Source: an uncultured Campylobacter sp.
GTDB taxonomy: Bacteria > Campylobacterota > Campylobacteria > Campylobacterales > Campylobacteraceae
DNA length: 24,209 nt
NCBI RefSeq assembly: GCF_937997465.1
Contig: NZ_CALKTQ010000262.1
Coordinates: 1-24,209 of the forward strand
Direction: 5' to 3'
The notes beneath the pieces were generated by a model. That model did not search any database, was not told where the DNA came from, and saw nothing but the letters and a program-made list of their open reading frames with translations. Position 1 is the stretch's first letter, and every line of letters starts with the position of its first letter. The translations under genes were made by a program, and so were the position numbers. Positions 16,930-23,938 of this stretch are shown here, piece by piece.

Positions 16930-18060
16930 CTAAACCCTGCAGCCTTGCGGCGTATCAAAGCTCTTTAAAACCTCAAAAAGCGCGTCCGCGACGAAATTTG
17001 CGTCCTCTAAACTCATGCACTGATGGCACGGGATGCTAAGCTCTGCCGCGTAAAAATCCTCGGCGCTAGGCACCGAGATATCGCCGTAGCGCTCGCGGTA
17101 AAAGCTAAATTTATAAGTCGGCTTATAGTGCACCTGTACGCCGATACCGCGCTCGTGAAGGGCGGCAAATATGTCCTCTTTGGCGCACCAAAACTGGCGA
17201 AAGAGCAAGATAGGGTATAGGTGGCGCGAGCTAACGACGTCGCTAGGTAGCTTAACGGTGCTAAAATACGGGTTTTTCTCAAATTTTTCGTCGTAAAATT
17301 TGGCGATTTTCTCGCGCGCCGCGATGGTTTCGTCTAGCCTTTTTAGCTGATTTAGCCCTAGTGCGCAGGCGACGTCGGGTAGGCGGTAGTTGTAGCCAAG
17401 CAAGCTCTGGTCGCTATCCCAGAGGCGTTTTTTAGCTATGCCGTGCGAGCGGTAGAGGCGTGCTAGGCGTGCGATCTCGTCGTCGTTTGTCGCTAGCGCG
17501 CCGCCCTCAAAGGTCGTTAGTGGCTTAACGGGGTGAAAGCTAAAAATACTAACGTCCGCTTTTGCGCCGACTTTGACGCCGTTTTGAGAGCTGCCCAGCG
17601 CGTGCGATGCGTCGTCAAGTACCTTTATACCGCGCTCCTTGGCTAGTTTTAAGATAGCGTCTAAATTTACGGGATTGCCGCCGAAATCAACCGCCGTTAC
17701 GACTTTGGTTTTAGGCGTGATTAGGCTTGCTAGCGCGTTTTCGTCGATATTTCCATCAAATTTGACGGGCGCAAATTTAACCTCCGCTCCAGCCATCAAT
17801 GCTGCGTTTGCCGTCGCCGCAAACGTGATGGGCGTCGTTACGACCTCGTCTCCCTCTCGCACGCCAAGCGCTAGATACGCGACGTGAAGTGCGCTCGTCG
17901 CCGAGTTCATCGCTACGACGTGCTTTACGTCGACGTATTTTGCGATCGCCTGCTCAAATTCGCCGACCTTGTCGCCGCCGGTTAGCATGTCGTCTTTTAG
18001 GGCGCTCACGACGACGGCGATGTCGGAGTCGGTGATTTGTTGTCTGCTGTAGGGTATCAT
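16930..18060 (-). CDS. pseC: UDP-4-amino-4,6-dideoxy-N-acetyl-beta-L-altrosamine transaminase
   Basis: PLP-dependent aminotransferase of the DegT/DnrJ/EryC1 family that aminates C4 of the PseB product. The 376-residue protein opens with MIPYSRQQITDSDI, typical of PseC, and shows TGGDKVGEFEQAIA, the cofactor-binding MNSATSALHVAY, DDASHALGS (149-157) and the internal aldimine lysine K179 in FSFHPVKPLTTFEGG. The C-terminal half has the HYKPTYKFSFYRERYG and SIPCHQCM segments of the family. An AAGGA ribosome site precedes the ATG by five bases. It is separated from pseB by 190 bases, the largest gap inside the pse cluster. Confidence 0.95.
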   Translation of the reverse strand: MIPYSRQQITDSDIAVVVSALKDDMLTGGDKVGEFEQAIAKYVDVKHVVAMNSATSALHVAYLALGVREGDEVVTTPITFAATANAALMAGAEVKFAPVKFDGNIDENALASLITPKTKVVTAVDFGGNPVNLDAILKLAKERGIKVLDDASHALGSSQNGVKVGAKADVSIFSFHPVKPLTTFEGGALATNDDEIARLARLYRSHGIAKKRLWDSDQSLLGYNYRLPDVACALGLNQLKRLDETIAAREKIAKFYDEKFEKNPYFSTVKLPSDVVSSRHLYPILLFRQFWCAKEDIFAALHERGIGVQVHYKPTYKFSFYRERYGDISVPSAEDFYAAELSIPCHQCMSLEDANFVADALFEVLKSFDTPQGCRV

Positions 18061-18250
18061 TTTTGTCCTTTTTCGACTTGTCTTTTTGGGGCTCGTCTTT
18101 TTCCGCTATACGTCGTTAAATTTAAAATTTTCTCGGTCACGTATTTTATATACGCTCCCTCGCAAATTTTAAATTTGCCTCGTCTAGCGAAAAAAATACT
18201 TCGCCCCGTTTTTTATAAATTTTATACGCTTAACTCAAATTCTGGCCAAA
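18061..18250 (-). promoter_or_regulatory. pseB-pseC gap with repeat and possible secondary promoter
   Basis: This 190-base gap interrupts an otherwise tightly packed operon. It holds one copy of a short intergenic repeat (18161-18205) and, on the minus strand, a -10-like TATAAAAT at 18150-18143 inside the near-palindrome GTATATAAAATAC. That could drive pseC onward independently of pseB. There is no convincing -35 and no terminator with a T-run. Confidence 0.3.
18161..18205. repeat. Short intergenic repeat, copy 1
   Basis: The run CGCAAATTTTAAATTTG followed by CCTCGTCTAGC and, after an A-rich spacer, TTCGCC matches a second copy at 19288-19329. The first 17 bases are identical, as is the following TCGTCTAGC. 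Part of a third, inverted-looking variant (CGTCGTTAAATTTAAAATTTT) starts at 18111. The core is palindromic (CAAATTTTAAATTTG). Confidence 0.55.
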
Positions 18251-19249
18251 TTATTTACTGGCCTCGATCATCTCCAAAAGCCCGTCTTTATCTAGCCAAA
18301 TTTTATTTTTATCTGAGCTATACTCGAAATTTTCTTCCACGAGATGCCCCTTTTCGCCCAGCGCGTTTGTGCTAAAGTCGTCGTCTTTGCTCGTAAATTT
18401 GATCGACGGGCTGATCACGTAGTGGTCGTCAAACTCGTACGTTAGGTGCGCGTCGTCCTTGCCGACCATGACCTCGTGCATCTTTTCGCCAGGGCGGATG
18501 CCGATTATTTTTACGCCAAGTTGCGGCGCCATGGAGCGAGCAAGCTCGATCATCGTCATCGACGGGATTTTTGGGATGAAAATTTCGCCGCCTTTCATGC
18601 GCTCGAAATTTTTAAGTACGAAATTTACGCCCTGTTCTAGCGTAATCCAAAACCGCGTCATATCCGCGTGCGTGATCGGCAGCTCCTTCGCGCCTTCTGC
18701 GATCAGCCTTTTAAACAGCGGCACTACTGAGCCGCGCGAGCCCACGACGTTGCCGTATCTAACGACGCTAAATCGCGTTTTTTTGCTACCCGCGATGTTG
18801 TTTGCCGCGACGAAAAGTTTATCGCTGGCAAGCTTGGTCGCGCCGTACAAATTTACCGGGTTGCACGCCTTATCGGTCGAGAGCGCGATGACCTTGCTCA
18901 CGCCGCACTCTAGCGCTGCGTCGATGACGTTTTGCGCGCCGTTGATGTTGGTTTTTATGCACTCCATCGGGTTGTATTCTGCGATTGGCACGTGCTTCAT
19001 AGCTGCTGCGTGGATGACGTAGTCGATACCGTTCATCGCGGTCATCAGGCGCTTTTCGTCGCGCACGTCGCCGATGAAAAATCGCATCGCCGGGTCTTTA
19101 AAAACCTGCGCCATCTCGTACTGTTTTAGCTCGTCGCGAGAGTAGATGACTAGCCTTTTTGGTTTAAATTTGGAGAGTAAAATTTCGGTGTATTTTTTGC
19201 CGAATGACCCGGTGCCGCCGGTGATGAGAATGGATTTTCCGTTAAACAT
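18251..19249 (-). CDS. pseB: UDP-N-acetylglucosamine 4,6-dehydratase (inverting)
   Basis: First step of pseudaminic acid synthesis: dehydrates UDP-GlcNAc and inverts C5 to give UDP-2-acetamido-2,6-dideoxy-beta-L-arabino-4-hexulose. The 332-residue protein carries GGTGSFG (11-17) for NADP binding, YSRDELKQ, HAAAMKHVPIAEYNP and the active-site T125-D126-K127 with Y135xxxK139 (STDKACNPVNLYGATK). Asp-Lys in this motif is diagnostic for the PseB/FlaA1 branch over retaining dehydratases. The ATG has an AAAGG ribosome site. It is the first gene of the cluster, about 95 bases downstream of a sigma-54-type promoter. Confidence 0.96.
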   Translation of the reverse strand: MFNGKSILITGGTGSFGKKYTEILLSKFKPKRLVIYSRDELKQYEMAQVFKDPAMRFFIGDVRDEKRLMTAMNGIDYVIHAAAMKHVPIAEYNPMECIKTNINGAQNVIDAALECGVSKVIALSTDKACNPVNLYGATKLASDKLFVAANNIAGSKKTRFSVVRYGNVVGSRGSVVPLFKRLIAEGAKELPITHADMTRFWITLEQGVNFVLKNFERMKGGEIFIPKIPSMTMIELARSMAPQLGVKIIGIRPGEKMHEVMVGKDDAHLTYEFDDHYVISPSIKFTSKDDDFSTNALGEKGHLVEENFEYSSDKNKIWLDKDGLLEMIEASK

Positions 19250-19287
19250 TTATTTTTGCCTTTCGCGGCTTGGTTTTCGCCGTACGT

Positions 19288-19329
19288 CGCAAATTTTAAA
19301 TTTGTTTCGTCTAGCTAAAATGGTTCGCC
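19288..19329. repeat. Short intergenic repeat, copy 2
   Basis: The run CGCAAATTTTAAATTTG then TTTCGTCTAGC, and TTCGCC after a short spacer. It matches copy 1 at 18161-18205 with 17 identical bases followed by an identical TCGTCTAGC. It lies in the predicted untranslated leader of pseB. Confidence 0.55.
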
Positions 19330-19354
19330 GCTTATTTAAATTTTATTCAGCCGG

Positions 19355-19370
19355 AGCAAAAACCGTGCCT
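19355..19370 (-). promoter_or_regulatory. Candidate sigma-54 (RpoN) promoter of the pse operon
   Basis: On the minus strand the sequence is AGGCACGGTTTTTGCT. The GG (-24 element, 19369-19368) and GC (-12 element, 19357-19356) are separated by exactly 10 bases, and GGCACG-N4-TTGC matches the RpoN consensus apart from the leading T. Transcription would start near 19344, about 95 bases before the pseB ATG. In Campylobacter and Helicobacter RpoN drives hook, basal-body and minor flagellin genes, so this would tie flagellin glycosylation to flagellar assembly. Confidence 0.65.
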
Positions 19371-19480
19371 TAAATTTGATTCAAAATTTTATCCATAAAT
19401 TTAATGCGGGCGCAGTATTTTTCGCTTTTACTTCACGCTTTGCGCTCGTAATGAGACTTTGCTACGAGGAGGCGAGGCGA

Positions 19481-19539
19481 ATTTAAATTTTTAAGCGTAG
19501 GCTAACCGCAAAAAGGTTGTTTGGCTTAAAAATTTAAAT
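19481..19539. repeat. 16-bp perfect inverted repeat downstream of dcd
   Basis: ATTTAAATTTTTAAGC (19481-19496) and its exact reverse complement (19524-19539) flank a 27-base spacer that itself holds a small AACC/GGTT hairpin. It lies 37 bases past the dcd stop and may end the dcd transcript, but no T-run follows on either strand, so it is not a standard terminator. Confidence 0.8.
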
Positions 19540-19575
19540 ACAACGAAGCATAAGCAAAAAAGACAAGCCCCTAAA

Positions 19576-20136
19576 CTACTTCAAAATCCTAGGCAGAGTA
19601 ATACCCTCCTGCGCCTGATACTTGCCCTTTTTATCGGCATACGTCATTTCGCACGGCTCGTCGCCCTCGATAAATAGCACCTGCGCGATGCCTTCGTTCG
19701 CGTAAATTTTAGCCGGCAGCGGCGTCGTATTTGATATCTCGATCGTGATGTGCCCCTTAAATCCAGGCTCAAAAGGCGTGACATTTACGATGATACCGCA
19801 GCGAGCATAGGTGCTTTTGCCCAGGCAGATGGCTAGCACGTTATCTGGCATGTTAAAATACTCGATCGTGCGCGCTAGAGCGAATGAATTTGGCGGAACG
19901 ATGCACACGTCGCCTTTAAAATCTACCACATTTTTCTCGTCGAAATTTTTTGGATCAACGACGGTGCCGCCGATATTCGTAAAGATTTTAAACTCGTCGC
20001 CCACGCGGATATCGTAGCCGTAACTAGACACTCCGTAGCTCACCACGCCGCGTCCGACTTGCTCCTCGGCAAACGGCACTATCATAGCCTTTTCGTGCGA
20101 CATTTTGCGTATCCAGGCGTCAGATTTTAGCCCCAT
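19576..20136 (-). CDS. dcd: dCTP deaminase
   Basis: Deaminates dCTP to dUTP, the precursor of dTMP. The 186-residue protein matches the Dcd family along its length: MGLKSDAWIRKM start, VSYGVSSYGYDIRVG (32-46), VDFKGDVCIVPPNSFALART, GKSTYARCG (106-114) with substrate-binding Ser and Arg, and PFEPGFKGHITIE with the catalytic Glu133, then NEGIAQVLF and KGKYQAQEGITLPRILK at the end. It has its own promoter and AAAGG ribosome site and is unrelated in function to its surface-structure neighbours. It is a housekeeping gene at the edge of the cluster. Confidence 0.97.
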   Translation of the reverse strand: MGLKSDAWIRKMSHEKAMIVPFAEEQVGRGVVSYGVSSYGYDIRVGDEFKIFTNIGGTVVDPKNFDEKNVVDFKGDVCIVPPNSFALARTIEYFNMPDNVLAICLGKSTYARCGIIVNVTPFEPGFKGHITIEISNTTPLPAKIYANEGIAQVLFIEGDEPCEMTYADKKGKYQAQEGITLPRILK

Positions 20137-20142
20137 TTTTTA

Positions 20143-20169
20143 CCTTTATTTTAAATTTAAGCGATTATA
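20143..20169 (-). promoter_or_regulatory. dcd promoter -10 and ribosome site
   Basis: On the minus strand a perfect TATAAT (20169-20164) precedes an AAAGG ribosome site (20147-20143) six bases ahead of the dcd ATG. Campylobacter housekeeping promoters typically lack a conserved -35 and rely on such a -10 with T-rich flanks. Confidence 0.7.
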
Positions 20170-20287
20170 ACATAATTTAAATTTACGTAAAATTTGAGTG
20201 CCGTTTTGTACCAAAATTTATCAAATTTGAATACGTTATCAGCAAATTTTCTTATTTTTTATAATTAATTTTTAAATTAAAGCTTAG

Positions 20288-20324
20288 TATAATAACATAT
20301 TTTAAATTCTCTTAAACGAAAGGA
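20288..20324 (+). promoter_or_regulatory. Autotransporter promoter -10 and ribosome site
   Basis: A perfect TATAAT at 20288-20293 follows a long AT-rich tract. A leader of about 30 bases leads to an AAAGGA ribosome site (20319-20324), five bases before the ATG at 20330. This supports that ATG as the start. Confidence 0.7.
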
Positions 20325-20329
20325 AAATA

Positions 20330-23300
20330 ATGCATTCAAACACGTCGCGTAAATTTGAAAATTTACGTAGTAACAAGGGCTCAAATTTACCTATTTCGGC
20401 GCTCACCTGTTTGCTATTAGCCGCAAGCGGAGCTTATGCTTACACCGAGGCCGGAGTATCCGGAAATACTTCTAGCTGGGAGAGTGCGGAGTATAAAAAA
20501 GACTGGGGACTAGTCTCTATGAACGCCTCCACGGCTTACGCTCTAGGCTTTAACGGTAGCGGAACAAAGATCGGCGTCATGGACTCTGGCGTACTTTTGA
20601 GCCATCCCGAGTTTCAAGACGGTAGGATTCATGTCGTAAAAACTATCGGCAACTATAGCAAAAACGGCATGAGATACCCTGACGCTGCGCTAGGAAACGG
20701 CCCGATAGATAAAAATCAGCCAGTAAAAGACGGCAAGCGAAATTTTAATAAAAACGACAACGGCGTGTTTAAAAAAGGCGAAGCTTTTAGCGACGACGGT
20801 AGTTGGGTAAGGGGCGTAAACGACGCTCACGGCACCCACGTTGGCGGCACGATGGCAGCTAGTAGAGACGGTAGCGGCATGCACGGCGTGGCGTTTGGCG
20901 CACAACTATACTCCGCAAATACCGGCGGCAACGATAATATGACGTATGGACCAAACCAAGACTACAACTATTTCTTAAAAGGCTACACTGCCTTGGCCGA
21001 CGCGGGCGCAAAGGTGATAAACAATAGCTGGGGTTCTAATAGGCGCGTAAATTCGTCTTTTGTGGGCGCACTGGGATATAAGCCTACTTATGGCTGGCGA
21101 GCCGTACCAGAATACGATGTTGAGTTTTACGATGTGACGGTAGCCAATCAAACTACCGCAGCAAAAGACCATATAAATTTAAAAGATATGAACGAGGCCA
21201 AAAAGGCTTATTATCAGTTCGTAACTAGCGGCGAAAAAAGCTTCTTGGACGCGGCTTACGAAGTAGCGGTAAAAAGAGGGGTTATCCAGGTATTTACGGC
21301 AGGAAACAGGAGCCTAATGGCCGAATCTTTCACGCGTGCGGCATTGCCTTATTTTAGACCGGACGCTGAGGACTACTGGATCAATGTCACGGGTCAAACC
21401 GGCGCGGATGGCTATCCTAATGATTCTAACGAATACATAAGAGGACATAAGGCGTCCTCGGATATTCAGGAATTTAACCTTGCCGGACACTCGAAGTGGT
21501 GGACGATAGCTGCGCCGGCCGAGGAGATTTATTCCGCATACGTCGAGCTTACCGACAATGCAACATACGGCAAAGCTATATATAAATCATCGGGCGGTAC
21601 TTCTATGGCCGCTCCTCACGTTAGCGGAGCCTTGGGCGTCATAATGCAGCGCTATCCGTATATGAGCATGCCTCAGATTAGAGAAACTATGCTAACTACG
21701 GCTAGACAAAGGACGCTAAGAGCCGGTCACGGCGCCGGCGGCATGCTAGAGCGTTGGGGTAGCGACGGAGAAGGCGTACCTAGCAACGTCTGGGGTTGGG
21801 GCATACTCGATCTTGGCAAGGCGATGTTTGGTCCTGGGCAGTTCTTAGGAAACTTCGACGTCACGATGAATCAAAACGATATCTGGACAAATAACATCTC
21901 AGACGTCGCCATCAAATTTAGAAAAACCGAGGACGATAGCGACGCTGCGGCTTGGGCGGCTAGAAAAGCGGCTCTTAACGCCAAGTCAAATTTGAGCGCA
22001 GAAGAAAAGGCCGAGATGACCTTTGAAGCTGCAAGAGAGCAGGCTAGAGCTGCAAGAGCGGCGGAGGGCTATGAGGGCTCGCTAACTAAAAGAGGAGACG
22101 GCGCTTTGACTCTTACTGGAGATAATAGCTTTACCGGAGCTGTAAATATATACGGCGGTAAAATTTCGGCCTTAAATCAATCAATCTCAACTTCAAGAAG
22201 TATAAACGTCCACAAAGGCGGCGAGTTTGAGGTTTTAAATGCTCTTACTTACCAAACTCCAAGCGCGGGCGGTTTCGTGAGCACGACCAAGGCAAGCGAC
22301 GCTACGCAAGTTAACGCCTTTATAAACGCGGGCGGCGCATTTGTAGTTAACGACGGCGCTCATAATCTAAATTTAACCTTTAAAGAGGGCTCTTTATTGA
22401 AAGCGGCTATGCTATCAAACGCCGAGCTTGCAAATTTGGCCGCAAATCCGACTCTAAAGAAAACCATAAATGCCAGCGGAAACTTCGCGGGCGTAAATTT
22501 AGCTAACGTCGAGGATAGCTATGCGTTCTTTAAAACCATTAAAGAAACTGTTAGCGGATCAAATTTAGTTCTTTCTTTGCAAAAAGGCAAAAGCATGGAG
22601 GAGGTAGCCTCTACTAGCGCCGAGAAGTCGTTTGCTAGATTGGTCGAGGCAAATCCTAGCAGCGCTATTTATTCGTCTATGCTAGGAGCCACTCATAGCG
22701 TAGCGGCGGCATACTTTGGCGCGTTTTCAAACGATCTAGACTTCAAAGCGCAAAACAACTCCGCCGTAGACTCGTTTATGCTGGCAAATTCGGTTAAAAA
22801 CAAAAACGGCGCTAAAAGAGCCGATATCGACACGGGAGTCGAGCTTTGGTTGCTTAGCAGCGCTAGCAGAGTGACTTCTGACAATAACGCCGGCGGCAGA
22901 CTAGGCACGAACGCATTTACAAATCTAGTGGGTGTTGATTTTCTGGTAGGCGACAGCTCAAAAGCAGGCGTATTCGTAGGCCTTGGCAAAACAAACCACA
23001 AGCTAGGCGATAGCAAAGCGGTAAAAAGCAAAGACGCGCATGCTGGTATCTACGGCGATATAGGATTTGATCCTATCAAAATCAGCCTAGGCGCTATCTA
23101 CTCAAAATTTGATCAAGAAAAAAGAGTCGTTAACTCATACGCTCCTTTGGCTTACGAGTATAAAGACGCCGATGCGTCCGCTATCAGCGCATTTGCCCAG
23201 ATCGCCTATACGGGGCTAAGCTATGAAAACGGCTTTAGTCTGGAGCCTTATGCAGGACTAACCTATATCCGCTTTAAAAACGACGATGTAGCAAATTCTT

Positions 23301-23638
23301 TGGTGCAGATCAGAAACGAGGATAGGGATTTACAAGTAGCAAGCGTGGGCGTAAAACCTAGTATCGCATTTACCATGGACGGCGTAGGCTTAGTCGCAAA
23401 AGCAGATGTAGCCTACAACCGCTTCCTAGGCGATAAAACTCCGAGCGCTCATATGAACGTTACAGGCCTTGGCGCAACTAAACTAGAGGGTGAAAAGCTA
23501 AAAGATCTAGCCACTACCGAGCTTGGTATAGAGGCTGCATTTACCAGAAACTTTAGAGTCGGCCTCAGCTATGTTGGAGCATACGGCAGCAATGTAAAAT
23601 CAAACGGCGTAAACGCCAAATTTAGTTGGGCGTTTTAA
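20330..23638 (+). CDS. Subtilisin-like serine protease autotransporter (type Va)
   Basis: Secreted or surface-bound peptidase of family S8, 1102 residues. A long N-region and hydrophobic core (~20-37, LTCLLLAASGAYA) give a Sec signal peptide, probably cut after AYA37. The protease domain (~50-500) has a complete triad: Asp85 in GVMDSGV, His167 in DAHGTHVGGT, Ser425 in GGTSMAAPH, with oxyanion Asn326 in TAGN. About 258 residues separate His and Ser, longer than in simple subtilisins. An Ala/Glu/Arg-rich, probably helical linker (~533-580) precedes a passenger-associated repeat (TKRGDGALTLTGDNSFTGAVNIYGG, ~586-610), then a beta-helical passenger and a C-terminal beta barrel (~832-1102) ending in the aromatic FSWAF. 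The architecture resembles SphB1/NalP-type surface maturases. No lipobox is evident. Its substrate is unknown; nearby surface proteins are candidates. Confidence 0.93.
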   Translation: MHSNTSRKFENLRSNKGSNLPISALTCLLLAASGAYAYTEAGVSGNTSSWESAEYKKDWGLVSMNASTAYALGFNGSGTKIGVMDSGVLLSHPEFQDGRIHVVKTIGNYSKNGMRYPDAALGNGPIDKNQPVKDGKRNFNKNDNGVFKKGEAFSDDGSWVRGVNDAHGTHVGGTMAASRDGSGMHGVAFGAQLYSANTGGNDNMTYGPNQDYNYFLKGYTALADAGAKVINNSWGSNRRVNSSFVGALGYKPTYGWRAVPEYDVEFYDVTVANQTTAAKDHINLKDMNEAKKAYYQFVTSGEKSFLDAAYEVAVKRGVIQVFTAGNRSLMAESFTRAALPYFRPDAEDYWINVTGQTGADGYPNDSNEYIRGHKASSDIQEFNLAGHSKWWTIAAPAEEIYSAYVELTDNATYGKAIYKSSGGTSMAAPHVSGALGVIMQRYPYMSMPQIRETMLTTARQRTLRAGHGAGGMLERWGSDGEGVPSNVWGWGILDLGKAMFGPGQFLGNFDVTMNQNDIWTNNISDVAIKFRKTEDDSDAAAWAARKAALNAKSNLSAEEKAEMTFEAAREQARAARAAEGYEGSLTKRGDGALTLTGDNSFTGAVNIYGGKISALNQSISTSRSINVHKGGEFEVLNALTYQTPSAGGFVSTTKASDATQVNAFINAGGAFVVNDGAHNLNLTFKEGSLLKAAMLSNAELANLAANPTLKKTINASGNFAGVNLANVEDSYAFFKTIKETVSGSNLVLSLQKGKSMEEVASTSAEKSFARLVEANPSSAIYSSMLGATHSVAAAYFGAFSNDLDFKAQNNSAVDSFMLANSVKNKNGAKRADIDTGVELWLLSSASRVTSDNNAGGRLGTNAFTNLVGVDFLVGDSSKAGVFVGLGKTNHKLGDSKAVKSKDAHAGIYGDIGFDPIKISLGAIYSKFDQEKRVVNSYAPLAYEYKDADASAISAFAQIAYTGLSYENGFSLEPYAGLTYIRFKNDDVANSLVQIRNEDRDLQVASVGVKPSIAFTMDGVGLVAKADVAYNRFLGDKTPSAHMNVTGLGATKLEGEKLKDLATTELGIEAAFTRNFRVGLSYVGAYGSNVKSNGVNAKFSWAF

Positions 23639-23653
23639 TCTTTCGGATTAAAA
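23633..23653 (+). terminator. Hairpin at the autotransporter stop
   Basis: TTTTAATC (23633-23640) and GATTAAAA (23646-23653) form an 8-bp stem that includes the stop codon. No T-run follows, so termination is possible but not typical; more hairpins lie just downstream. Confidence 0.35.
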
Positions 23654-23938
23654 GCTTAAATTTGCCTAGAGCGAGCTAAATTTACTTAGCTCGCGACGGG
23701 TTTAAATTTGACTTCGTAAATTTGCCGCATTTTGGAGATAGAAATTTGTCTCGAAAATGCGGCTTAGAAAATTAAGCGGATAGATACGACTTGTGCCGCT
23801 GCTTGTAAGATCTCTTAACGTCTACTTCGATATTTTAGTAATTGCGCCTTAAAAAACTGCAAATGCAGTTTGGTAAAGCAACGGAAATCGTGATTAGCGT
23901 CCCCGTTAATCGGCAAGAAACCGACCGAGGATCTAATG
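23639..23938. other. Hairpin-rich gap between convergent genes
   Basis: No coding frame with family support was seen between the autotransporter and the Sel1-type gene. The stretch holds a 9-bp perfect stem (GCGAGCTAA at 23671-23679, TTAGCTCGC at 23686-23694), a 10-bp perfect stem (GCCGCATTTT at 23724-23733, AAAATGCGGC at 23754-23763) that continues inward with GAGA/TCTC after one mismatch, and a minus-strand terminator at 23849-23871. Confidence 0.6.
23849..23871 (-). terminator. Terminator of the Sel1-like gene
   Basis: On the minus strand AAACTGCA, TT and TGCAGTTT form a hairpin that runs directly into further T residues, giving six T in a row. It lies about 70 bases after the stop of the Sel1-like gene and fits an intrinsic terminator. 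Confidence 0.6.

Larger units (their letters stand above)
19250..19575. other. Regulatory gap between dcd and pseB
   Basis: This 326-base stretch has no credible coding frame. From the pseB side it contains the second copy of the short intergenic repeat (19288-19329), a sigma-54-type promoter facing pseB (19355-19370), a 6-bp inverted repeat CTCGTA/TACGAG (19445-19450 and 19463-19468) and a long inverted repeat (19481-19539) near the end of dcd. Confidence 0.6.

Noticed and set aside
16917..16958. TTG at 16958 as the start of pseF
   Set aside because: It adds 14 residues without family support and overlaps pseC; the ATG at 16916 puts the nucleotide-binding motif at the usual place.
18459..19022. 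187-residue open frame on the plus strand inside pseB
   Set aside because: It is antisense to a fully conserved enzyme and shows no domain of its own; it follows from the codon pattern of the GC-richer gene.
20390..20440. Lipobox in the autotransporter signal peptide (Cys27)
   Set aside because: The residues before Cys27 (ALT) do not fit a lipobox and the cysteine lies at the start of the hydrophobic core; AYA37 fits a type I signal peptidase site.
23827..23833. CGATATT as a sigma-28 -10 element
   Set aside because: It resembles the flagellar -10, but no plus-strand gene follows and no matching -35 was seen.
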